A stretch of 64,000 nucleotides of DNA from CALCZU01 sp964396165. GTDB lineage: Bacteria; Bdellovibrionota; FAC87; UBA2466. The first letter of the stretch is position 1; each line of letters starts with the position of its first letter. The position numbers were made by a program, and so were the translations under genes. Location: contig CAYNEF010000003.1 in the NCBI GenBank assembly GCA_964396165.1, positions 36,119 through 100,118 on the forward strand, written 5' to 3'. The notes beneath the pieces were generated by a model. That model worked only from the letters and a program-made list of their open reading frames with translations, did not search any database and had not been told where the DNA came from. Below are positions 1-7,180 of this stretch, piece after piece.

Positions 1-415
1 CCCAGAAGTTGGAAAATTTTCTGCCAAACTTGCTTACTTCAGGAACGTGTTTGCCACTGAGATCTCGCATGCCGATGATTAAATTCATCGGCGCGTTCTC
101 TGATGCTTCTAGAAGTTTTTTTACCTCATTCACCGGGTGTTGTCCGTCTGAATCGATTGTCAGAACATGCGTGTAGCCTTTTCGGAGTGCTTCTTTGAAT
201 GCTATCTGTAATGAGGCGCCTTTACCTAAGTTTTTTTCATGGCGAAGAAGAGTAACGCGTGTGTGAGGACTGAGAAGTTCACTAGCAGCAATGTCAGATC
301 CGTCATCGATGACAATCAAATTGAGTTTTGTTTGATTTAAACAATCTTCTACGACAGATCTCAAAGTTTCTTTGTGGTTGTATGTAGGAATGACAATGAC
401 TGTGCGTATATGCAT
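1..415 (-). CDS. Glycosyltransferase family 2 (partial, C-terminus outside window)
   Basis: Reading leftwards from the ATG at 415, the frame is open to the window edge (about 138 codons). The N-terminus MHIRTVIVIPTYNHKETL is the nucleotide-sugar-binding start of GT-A family 2 transferases. It is followed by a VIDDGSD segment near residue 36 and LTIDSDGQHP near residue 88, whose D-x-D is the metal and donor-phosphate site. The overall look is that of dolichyl-phosphate-mannose synthase/polyprenol glycosyltransferases. It follows the acyltransferase at 425-1219 by 9 bp on the same strand, so the two are probably cotranscribed. Glycosyltransferase plus acyltransferase pairs are common in aryl-polyene clusters, where they are thought to attach the polyene to a lipid carrier. 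That role here is inferred from context. Confidence 0.85.
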   Translation of the reverse strand, partial: MHIRTVIVIPTYNHKETLRSVVEDCLNQTKLNLIVIDDGSDIAASELLSPHTRVTLLRHEKNLGKGASLQIAFKEALRKGYTHVLTIDSDGQHPVNEVKKLLEASENAPMNLIIGMRDLSGKHVPEVSKFGRKFSNFW

Positions 416-424
416 AGGCTTTGA

Positions 425-1219
425 CTAACTTGTGTAAGCCTCATGAAGCGCTTCATGAATCACACGGTGTGCCCTGTCCCGTAATTCTTCTGCTGAGTTA
501 AAATCTTTCGGATAAATCGCAGGTAATTGTTTGAGCGAAACTTTTTTTCTGTAAGAGAGCCCAAAAATTCCTTTAGGCCACGCTTCATCACTTCCTGTAA
601 AAACAAGCGGAATCAATGGAGTTTGGGTCTTCATCACGGCGTGAAAGGGAAACAAGTGGAAGTCTTGCACTGAAGTAAACCCCAGATCGCATCGGGTCAT
701 TTCAGGAAAAAGATGCACAGGATCACCGTCTTTTAGCGCTTGAATCATATCGTTCATGGCTTTTAAGTAAGAATCTTTATCGCCTTTTTTAACCGGAAAA
801 TTTTTAAGTGCCCACAACATGACATTTAAAAAAGGTACTTTGTACAAAGCCGCCTTAGTGACGACACGAATATTGGGTATCAGTGTCAGCAAAATAAACA
901 TATCCAGATGGGATCTGTGGTTTGAAAAAGTAGCATAATCCACCCTGGAATTTTTCCACCGAGGGAGATCTACGTTTGTTTCGAAATTAAACCAGGGTTG
1001 TACTTTCATCAGTACGCCGACACCCAAGCAAAGCATTTGTCCGCCTAAATGCCACAACGGTCGAGAGAATCTGCCGAGTATCAAACAAGGGAGTGTGAAA
1101 AAATATGCCGCGACGCTTCCAATGCATGCGATGGAAAAAATGAAATAGAAAAGCCAAAGAGTCGAATAGTTTGAAGAAAGACTAATTTCCTTATCTGCAT
1201 TTTTGACATCACTGATCAC
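425..1219 (-). CDS. 1-acyl-glycerol-3-phosphate acyltransferase-like (PlsC/LPLAT) membrane protein
   Basis: LPLAT-superfamily acyltransferase. The catalytic NHxxxxD box is seen as SNHRSHLDMF (His about 101, Asp about 106 from this start). The second substrate-binding block reads LFPEMTRCD, in place of the usual PEGTR. A hydrophobic segment near residues 20-45 (WLFYFIFSIACIGSVAAYFF) anchors it in the membrane. The frame is open to a TTG at 1297, but that would overlap the divergent ketoreductase. The GTG at 1219 has AAGGA about 11 nt upstream and is preferred; it gives 264 aa. It is divergent from the ketoreductase at 1292, leaving about 70 bp for two promoters. Probable role: acylation in assembly of the lipid-linked polyene (inference). 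Confidence 0.82.
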   Translation of the reverse strand: MISDVKNADKEISLSSNYSTLWLFYFIFSIACIGSVAAYFFTLPCLILGRFSRPLWHLGGQMLCLGVGVLMKVQPWFNFETNVDLPRWKNSRVDYATFSNHRSHLDMFILLTLIPNIRVVTKAALYKVPFLNVMLWALKNFPVKKGDKDSYLKAMNDMIQALKDGDPVHLFPEMTRCDLGFTSVQDFHLFPFHAVMKTQTPLIPLVFTGSDEAWPKGIFGLSYRKKVSLKQLPAIYPKDFNSAEELRDRAHRVIHEALHEAYTS

Positions 1220-1291
1220 GATAGTTATGTTCCTTGGGAAACTAGGCACTGTTGGCAGAGCCACGCTGAAAATAGCTCTGCGGGGGATGAG

Positions 1292-2053
1292 ATGCAAGAA
1301 AATGAAGCGAAATCTGTAAAGAAAATGGCGCTTGTAACAGGCGCTAGCTCAGGCATCGGGCAGGCAATTGCCGTGCGACTTGCGAAAGATGGTTTTCATG
1401 TCATCGTCCACTACAATAAAAATCAAAAAGGTGCAGAAGACACCTTTTCGCAAATTAATGCCCTGAAGGGGACTGCGGAAGTGGTGCAGTTTGATGTGAA
1501 AGATCGCGTGGCGATGGAAACTGCCATCGAAAAAGTGTTTTGCACAAGAGAAGGGTTAACTCCATTTGCATTGGTCAACAATGCTGGGTTACATAGAGAC
1601 AACCTTGCGGGTTTGATGTCGGATGAAGAATTCGATGACGTTTTGAAAACAAATACCTCGGGTCCGTTTTATCTCACACGCCATGTTTTAAGAAAATTGC
1701 TCAGACTTCGGGCGGGTTCTATCGTCAATATCAGTTCACTTGCGGGACAGACCGGAAATCCCGGCCAGATTAATTACGCTGCTTCCAAAGCGGCTTTGAT
1801 TGCGATGACAAAAACGCTTGCCATGGAAGTCGGAGTCAGAGGAATCAGGGTCAATGCAGTTGCTCCCGGACTTATCGAAACTGAAATGATCAAAGGCATT
1901 CCCCAAATTGAAGAGTATAAAAAGCGCATTCCAATGAATAGATTCGGTACGCCGAATGAAGTAGCGGGAGCTGTCTCTTTTTTATGTTCTGAAGATTCGA
2001 CGTATATTACCGGTCATACAATCAGTGTGAACGGGGGTCTTTTTCCCTCGTGA
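1292..2053 (+). CDS. 3-oxoacyl-ACP reductase (FabG-like SDR)
   Basis: Classical short-chain dehydrogenase of 253 aa, close to the FabG length. The cofactor-binding TGASSGIG is at residues 16-23, NNAG near 96-99, Asn121, and the catalytic Ser149-Tyr162-Lys166 lies within NISS...NYAASKAAL. The C-terminal ITGHTISVNGGL matches FabG enzymes that bind ACP substrates. It would reduce the beta-keto group after each elongation, using NADPH. It is the first plus-strand gene of the pigment-type cluster, and its stop overlaps the start of the next gene (GTGA at 2050), so translation is coupled. A housekeeping FabG cannot be strictly excluded, but the neighbours argue for a dedicated ketoreductase. Confidence 0.88.
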   Translation: MQENEAKSVKKMALVTGASSGIGQAIAVRLAKDGFHVIVHYNKNQKGAEDTFSQINALKGTAEVVQFDVKDRVAMETAIEKVFCTREGLTPFALVNNAGLHRDNLAGLMSDEEFDDVLKTNTSGPFYLTRHVLRKLLRLRAGSIVNISSLAGQTGNPGQINYAASKAALIAMTKTLAMEVGVRGIRVNAVAPGLIETEMIKGIPQIEEYKKRIPMNRFGTPNEVAGAVSFLCSEDSTYITGHTISVNGGLFPS

Positions 2054-3552
2054 AAAAATGGGATGTCATTCTCATCGGCTCTGGGATTTCTTCTCTCACC
2101 AGCGCTGCGCTACTTTCCAAAAAAGGTAAATCTGTTTGTGTTCTTGAGCAACACACAAAGCCAGGCGGTTATCTGCATTGCTTTAACCGTTTCGGAGTGC
2201 AGTTTGATACCGGCGGGCATTATGTGGGCGCGATGGATCAGGGGCAGCCTTTTCACACGTTGCTCAGTTATTTGGGAGTATGGGATGAAAATCTATTTAC
2301 GCCACTTGATACAAGCGGATTCGATGTCTTTCAGTTCCCCAGTTTCAAAGTAGAAATTCCAAAAGGGTATGAAGAACTGGTTCACCGTCTCAGTTCTCAG
2401 TTTCCACACGAAAGAGAAGGAATTGAAAAATATTTCGCTTTAGTAAAACAAACGGTGAAACTTTTTCCTACTTATTCGTTTGATGCGACCATTGAAGAAA
2501 TGGCGCTGATGAAAGCGCTCGAATCCTCTGTAAAAAGTGTCGTAGAGAGCCATGTTACCGATGCGAAACTGAAATCAGTTTTGTACACGTATTCGGCACT
2601 GTATGGTGTCATGCCAGAAGACATGTCGTTTGGACTGCATTGCCTCGTGCTTGATTCCTTTATTATCGGGTCCTACGGTTTTAAAAATGGCGGAGACGCC
2701 TTAGCAAACAAATTTGTAGACGCCATAAAGAAAAATGGCGGTGAAGTCCGACTGAAAACGCGTGTGCAAAAACTTCTTACGAACGAAAAACAAGTGACAC
2801 AAGTACTGTTAGAAACAGGCGAAGTACTTGAGAGCGAGTGGGTGATCTCTGGGATTCATCCCAAATCTACTTTCCGTTTTTTTGAACCCACACAACATAA
2901 GCCGGCATTCACAAGCCGTTTAAACAGAATCGAGGAAAGTTGTTCCTTATTCGGATTGTATGGCTATGGCGTAACTGAGCCTGATTTAGCTCCTGGAAAA
3001 AACTATTATTATTTTGCTTCAGAGAAGTATGAAGAATTTTTGGGACATGGTTTGCCTTCTGACAGACCGGGCGCGGTTTTTCTGGCGCGTAACGATAGAG
3101 AAGGTGCACAATCGGCAAAATATCCAGTCACATTAAATTCTGCATTCCCAATGCATTGGGTAGAAAAGTGGAGAGGAACAAAAGTAAACCGCCGTGGTCA
3201 GGATTATACTGATTTAAAAAGAACAGTTGCTACGTCTGTTCTGAAAAGTGTGGACCATTACCTGCCGAATTTTTCGTCGTGGATTAAAGAATACGATGCT
3301 TCGACGCCACTGACTAATATGTATTTTAATGGATCAGAAAATGGCACAGCATATGGAATCTATCACTCGATAGAAAATACCGGTGTCAGGGCCTTGGGCC
3401 CGAGAACGCATTTTTCCAATCTCCTTTTGACAGGACAAAGCACACTTTGCCCTGGATTTTTGGGCGCTGCAATTTCTGGTCTTCGTTCGGCTGGACATTT
3501 GATTGGAATCAAACCTGTTTTAAAAGAGTTGTCGCAATGGGGGCAAACATGA
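2050..3552 (+). CDS. CrtI/retinol-13,14-reductase-like FAD oxidoreductase
   Basis: FAD-dependent oxidoreductase of 500 aa. The N-terminal dinucleotide-binding site is ILIGSGISSLTSA (residues 8-20), followed by VCVLEQHTKPGGYLHCF with the ribose-binding Glu. The C-terminal FAD segment reads LLLTGQSTLCPGFLGAAISG. This is the phytoene desaturase/all-trans-retinol 13,14-reductase family, whose members isomerise, saturate or desaturate conjugated polyenes. Related genes occur in flexirubin clusters (recalled family knowledge). Here it most plausibly modifies the polyene chain. The start is GTG at 2050, overlapping the ketoreductase stop by 4 bp; the end overlaps the ketosynthase start (ATGA at 3549). 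Confidence 0.85.
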   Translation: MKKWDVILIGSGISSLTSAALLSKKGKSVCVLEQHTKPGGYLHCFNRFGVQFDTGGHYVGAMDQGQPFHTLLSYLGVWDENLFTPLDTSGFDVFQFPSFKVEIPKGYEELVHRLSSQFPHEREGIEKYFALVKQTVKLFPTYSFDATIEEMALMKALESSVKSVVESHVTDAKLKSVLYTYSALYGVMPEDMSFGLHCLVLDSFIIGSYGFKNGGDALANKFVDAIKKNGGEVRLKTRVQKLLTNEKQVTQVLLETGEVLESEWVISGIHPKSTFRFFEPTQHKPAFTSRLNRIEESCSLFGLYGYGVTEPDLAPGKNYYYFASEKYEEFLGHGLPSDRPGAVFLARNDREGAQSAKYPVTLNSAFPMHWVEKWRGTKVNRRGQDYTDLKRTVATSVLKSVDHYLPNFSSWIKEYDASTPLTNMYFNGSENGTAYGIYHSIENTGVRALGPRTHFSNLLLTGQSTLCPGFLGAAISGLRSAGHLIGIKPVLKELSQWGQT

Positions 3553-4763
3553 AAGTTGTAATCACTGGCTATGGCGTAATGAGTTCTCTCGGAAATACTA
3601 CAGAAGAAATGATGGGTGCACTTTTACGAAATGAAACCGGCGTCAGAGCATTTCCCGACTGGCAAAAATATAACGGACTCCATTCTTTTTTAGGAGCACC
3701 GGCAAAACCTTTCGATGAAAAAGTCATTCCGCGCAATGCAAGACGGAGCATGTCCAAAATGTCAGAGATGGCAGTGCTTGCTTCCAAACAGGCGCTCGAA
3801 CAGGCAGGATTTCCGTTAAGTGGGGACAACGCGAGAAATATTCTCATTCTTGGTTCGACGACAGGAAGTCCTGACACACTAGAAACGTATTACAGGAAAT
3901 TGATTGAAAAAGGCGGGCCCGAAGGCCAGTTATCGACGTCTTTTTTTAAAGTGATGAACCACTCCATTGCAGCCAACGTAGCGCTTGCGCTTGAATTAAA
4001 AATCCCCAATTTGGCTCCTTCTTCTGCTTGCAGCAGTTCTTCTCAAGCCATTGCTGTAGGTTGGGAGCTTTTGCAAACAGGCTTATATGATGTCGTTGTC
4101 GCGGGCGGTGCCGATGAATTGCATTACACGAGCACGTCCGTTTTTGATAACGTTCTTGCAGCTTCGCGCGGGTATAACGACAAACCCGATCTTACTCCCC
4201 GTCCATTCGATAAAAACCGTGACGGACTAGTAGTTTCAGAAGGCGCTGGCATTGTCGTCATGGAAACAGAAGAGCATGCAAAAAAACGACAAGCGAAAGT
4301 GCTCGCAGAGCTTTCTGCGGGTTACTATTACTGTGACGGCCACCACATGTCTCAACCACAGTCGGATTCAATGTACTTTACGATGAAAGAAGCACTAAAG
4401 CGTGCAAACGTATCCGAAAGCGAGATTGGTTATGTGAATGCGCATGCTACGGGAACCGTCTTGGGCGACATTCAAGAAGCTAAAGCCACGTACGAAATGT
4501 TTGGTAATCGCGTGCCTGTTTCCAGCCTTAAGGGGCATTTTGGCCATAGCCTTGCGGCATGCGGTGCTTTGGAAGTGATTGCAAGTGTTGAGATGATGCA
4601 CAGAAGTGTTTTGATCCCAACCCGTAATTTGGACACTCCTGATCCCGAATGTCTGGATTTAAAATTGATACAAAAACCACTGGAACAAAAAACAAAGTAC
4701 TCGATATCAAACAACTTTGCGTTTGGTGGGATGAATACCACATTAGTAATCAAAGTAGATTGA
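3549..4763 (+). CDS. Beta-ketoacyl-ACP synthase (FabF-type KS)
   Basis: Elongating ketosynthase of 404 aa. The active-site Cys161 is in APSSACSSSSQA, His299 in NAHATGTVLGD, and Lys328/His333 in SLKGHFGHSLAACG, so the C-H-H triad is complete. The frame is open further upstream, but the family N-terminus (MKVVITGYGVMSSLG) begins at the ATG at 3549, which overlaps the preceding stop as ATGA. It would condense malonyl-ACP with the growing polyene. Together with the shorter KS at 5529 it may form a KS/KS heterodimer, as reported for aryl-polyene systems. The partner assignment is inference. Confidence 0.9.
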   Translation: MKVVITGYGVMSSLGNTTEEMMGALLRNETGVRAFPDWQKYNGLHSFLGAPAKPFDEKVIPRNARRSMSKMSEMAVLASKQALEQAGFPLSGDNARNILILGSTTGSPDTLETYYRKLIEKGGPEGQLSTSFFKVMNHSIAANVALALELKIPNLAPSSACSSSSQAIAVGWELLQTGLYDVVVAGGADELHYTSTSVFDNVLAASRGYNDKPDLTPRPFDKNRDGLVVSEGAGIVVMETEEHAKKRQAKVLAELSAGYYYCDGHHMSQPQSDSMYFTMKEALKRANVSESEIGYVNAHATGTVLGDIQEAKATYEMFGNRVPVSSLKGHFGHSLAACGALEVIASVEMMHRSVLIPTRNLDTPDPECLDLKLIQKPLEQKTKYSISNNFAFGGMNTTLVIKVD

Positions 4764-4822
4764 TCAGAAAAAACATTTGTCGAAGCTATCGTCCGTTGCT
4801 AGTATCCGGGCACAGGTTAACT

Positions 4823-5089
4823 ATGCAAATTCAAGAAGTGACATCTCGCGTTAATGAAACGCTTAATCAGGGTTTTGAAATTCCTCTGGAAAGTTTAAAA
4901 CCAGAAGCGAATCTTTTTACCGATCTCAAGCTCGATAGTCTCGATGCGATTGATTTGCTCGTCTATCTTGAAGAAAAAATGAATATCAAAGTGGAAGCAG
5001 ACATTTTTAAAGAAGTGCGCACGCTTGGTGATGTTTATCAAATGGTAGCAAAGCTTTCCAGCGCTCCTTCAACTGAAGTTCAGCACTAA
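4823..5089 (+). CDS. Acyl carrier protein
   Basis: Small acidic protein of 88 aa. The motif DLKLDSLDAIDLLVYLEE carries Ser39, the phosphopantetheine attachment site. The helix pattern, with a following segment resembling the usual EFxIEIPDED region (EEKMNIKVEAD), is that of an ACP. Upstream codons 4649-4822 are also open in this frame but overlap the KS gene and resemble no ACP, so the ATG at 4823 is used. It would carry the aryl starter and the growing chain. Its 3' end overlaps the convergent dehydratase by 21 bp. The window shows only this one carrier protein, whereas described aryl-polyene clusters often have two. Confidence 0.85.
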   Translation: MQIQEVTSRVNETLNQGFEIPLESLKPEANLFTDLKLDSLDAIDLLVYLEEKMNIKVEADIFKEVRTLGDVYQMVAKLSSAPSTEVQH

Positions 5090-5422
5090 ATCACACACTT
5101 TTTTACCTTCTTTATTCCAGACAACTTGCCACTCGCTATCTGAATTCTTCGTGCAAGCGATTTGAACTGTGTCTTGTGGCTGAATCAAAGCTAAGTATTT
5201 AGCGGAACGCACACCGACGAGCGAGCGGTTTTCTTCTGCATGTACTCGCAACGCTTCAAGCGATAAATCCATCATGGCGACACCAGGCAAAACGGGATTG
5301 CCGGGAAAGTGGCCGTCGAAATAGGGGAGAGTCTCAGGAATCGTAAGCGAAACCTGGAAAGTATTTTCGGTGAATGGAGTTGCCTCACGGGAAAACAAAT
5401 TTAAGGTACTTGGTGTAATCAT
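5069..5422 (-). CDS. Hotdog-fold 3-hydroxyacyl-ACP dehydratase-like protein
   Basis: Protein of 117 aa with the FabZ/FabA signature FDGHFPGNPVLPGVAMMD (catalytic His38), characteristic of hotdog 3-hydroxyacyl-ACP dehydratases. The usual helix acid lies outside this motif and I could not assign it, so a thioesterase-like or inactive paralogue is possible. It would remove water after ketoreduction to make the trans double bond. It is the only plus-cluster component on the minus strand. It overlaps the ACP gene tail-to-tail by 21 bp and faces the second KS head-to-head across 5423-5528, a 106-bp stretch that must hold two promoters or one shared control region. Confidence 0.82.
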   Translation of the reverse strand: MITPSTLNLFSREATPFTENTFQVSLTIPETLPYFDGHFPGNPVLPGVAMMDLSLEALRVHAEENRSLVGVRSAKYLALIQPQDTVQIACTKNSDSEWQVVWNKEGKKVCDLVLNFS

Positions 5423-5528
5423 TCCTCCAAAACTACTTTATCCCTGCCTGGACAGCCAGAGAAATTTAGTCCTGTTGCACGCGTTTGCTCTCTAGACTTT
5501 TCGGGCTTACAAGCTTAGGTTTTCTAAA

Positions 5529-6584
5529 GTGAAGATAAATGGCTACAGTTGCATATCCGCATGTGGAAAGGGACCAGAGTCTTTTTGGAAATCCCTGCAT
5601 GAAGGGTCGCTTAACCTTTCAGACGATCGGGTCTTTCGTATTTCCGGATTTGAAAACAAGACTTCAAAAGAGAAATTGGGCGAGCAGCTTTTTCAAGTTT
5701 ACCAGGATATTACACTTCAACACTCAGTTTTGAGCTCCAAATTGGGAGTTATTCTTGCCTCTACAAAAGGAAATTTAGAGGACGTAGTCTGGAATAATGA
5801 AAAACTGGATTCAGATACACTTTATCCCGTCTTGGAATATTTTTTGGAAAAAACAGGACTAAAACCAGTTGCATCCACATGTATCAGTAATGCCTGCGCT
5901 TCTTCTCATGGCGCACTTTTTCTAGCGAAACTTTGGTTGGAATCTAAACAGGTCGATCAAGTTCTTGTATTAGGTGTCGACGAAGTAGGACCTTTTATTC
6001 ATAAAGGGTTCAAGTCTTTGGGCGCTCTATCAGAATCTTCGGCAAAACCTTTTTCCTCTCACCGGGATGGATTGTCTTTGGGAGAAGCCGCTGCGGGAGT
6101 GTTAGTTTCACTCAATGAAACAAGTGATTTTGAAATCGATCAAGTTGCTATCGAGACAGAAGGGCATTCGATTACACGCCCCTCTACGGACGGGAATAGA
6201 CTCGTGGCTCTTGTAAGAAAAGTCATCGGTAGTGAAAGTGTGGACGCGGTTGTCGCGCATGGAACAGCAACAAAGTTTAATGATCTCACAGAAGACAAAG
6301 TATTTTTTACGGTCTTACCAAGTGTTCCGATTACTGCAACCAAATGGTGTATCGGACATACCCTTGGCACAAGCGGCTTGATGGATTTAATCGCGTCTAT
6401 CAGTATTTTGAAGTGGGAGACACTGTTTGGATTAGCGACGACGCAGTCTATTGATCCGACATTTCATTCTACTTATGTTTTAGGCAAAGAGAGCAGAAAG
6501 CAGAAAACCAATCGAGTTCTCATCACATCTCTTGGTTTTGGCGGCATGCAGGCAGCGATGACTGTAAAAAAGGTGCTGCAATGA
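5529..6584 (+). CDS. Short beta-ketoacyl synthase, triad intact (possible KS partner)
   Basis: KS-fold protein of 351 aa, about 50 residues shorter than FabF. Cys123 lies in ISNACASSHGALF, His244 in VAHGTATKFNDL, and Lys272/His277 in TKWCIGHTLGTSG. All catalytic positions are therefore present, unlike a classical chain-length factor, in which the Cys is replaced. The start is GTG at 5529 (MKINGYSCISACG). Its stop overlaps the next gene as ATGA at 6581. In aryl-polyene systems a second KS pairs with the main KS or starts the chain; which applies here cannot be read from sequence. The loss of about 50 residues is the odd point. Confidence 0.8.
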   Translation: MKINGYSCISACGKGPESFWKSLHEGSLNLSDDRVFRISGFENKTSKEKLGEQLFQVYQDITLQHSVLSSKLGVILASTKGNLEDVVWNNEKLDSDTLYPVLEYFLEKTGLKPVASTCISNACASSHGALFLAKLWLESKQVDQVLVLGVDEVGPFIHKGFKSLGALSESSAKPFSSHRDGLSLGEAAAGVLVSLNETSDFEIDQVAIETEGHSITRPSTDGNRLVALVRKVIGSESVDAVVAHGTATKFNDLTEDKVFFTVLPSVPITATKWCIGHTLGTSGLMDLIASISILKWETLFGLATTQSIDPTFHSTYVLGKESRKQKTNRVLITSLGFGGMQAAMTVKKVLQ

Positions 6585-7180
6585 AGATACATCTTTACCG
6601 TTTTCCATTTGATTTTCCCTTTGCAAAAGATCCCGAGTGGAGCAGCAAAGTCGACAGGTGGTATCAATTAGACGCTGCCGCATTTGGATTGACGGAACTT
6701 GTTTGGAATTTAAAGGACAAGCCAGATCTTATTTTTCTTGGCAGCCAAGATGCTTCGGGTACCAGCGATAAATTGTTTGTACAATCGGATGCTACTTCTG
6801 CAGTTCGGTTTGCTCACACGCTGCCGAATGTCAGGTGCTCTCCTTTTTTACAGGCGAAGGGTTGGAGTCTACCTGTGTTCTGCTCACAGTATGGGAACTC
6901 CACGCTAAGTAATGCAGTGTGTAACGCCCAAATGTTATTAGGCAACTCTTTTAAAAAAATATGGATTTTAAGTGTTCTGCCGGATCAGAAAACTCCCGGA
7001 AAATACAATGCCTGCGCGCTTGAGCTGAATGACGCAACACGCGAAAAAACAAGTGAAATTTCGATTGCCGACACACGTCATTCCGTCTTTAATGGGCCCG
7101 ATCGCGAAATTTTAACAAAGTTAGAACAGGTTTTGTGCAAACAAGAAGCTTTTACATTGATAGACAACCGATCCGTTTAG
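6581..7180 (+). CDS. Ketosynthase-like fragment or unknown cluster protein
   Basis: Protein of 199 aa that I do not firmly recognise. Its layout (AAFGLTELVWN, PDLIFLGSQDASG, then FCSQYGNSTLSNAVCNAQMLLGN and KKIWILSV) recalls the N-terminal half of a ketosynthase and the short 'ketoacyl-synthase N-terminal domain' proteins (PF13723) found in aryl-polyene clusters. It has no KS His motifs, and any Cys aligned with the catalytic one would be coincidental. It is translationally coupled to the preceding KS (ATGA) and its 3' end overlaps the ammonia-lyase start by 46 bp. A structural or chain-length partner for one of the KS proteins is the best guess. Confidence 0.5.
   Translation: MKIHLYRFPFDFPFAKDPEWSSKVDRWYQLDAAAFGLTELVWNLKDKPDLIFLGSQDASGTSDKLFVQSDATSAVRFAHTLPNVRCSPFLQAKGWSLPVFCSQYGNSTLSNAVCNAQMLLGNSFKKIWILSVLPDQKTPGKYNACALELNDATREKTSEISIADTRHSVFNGPDREILTKLEQVLCKQEAFTLIDNRSV

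Noticed and set aside
1220..1297. Longer form of the acyltransferase starting at TTG 1297
   Set aside because: It would overlap the divergent ketoreductase start and lacks an SD; the GTG at 1219 has AAGGA upstream.
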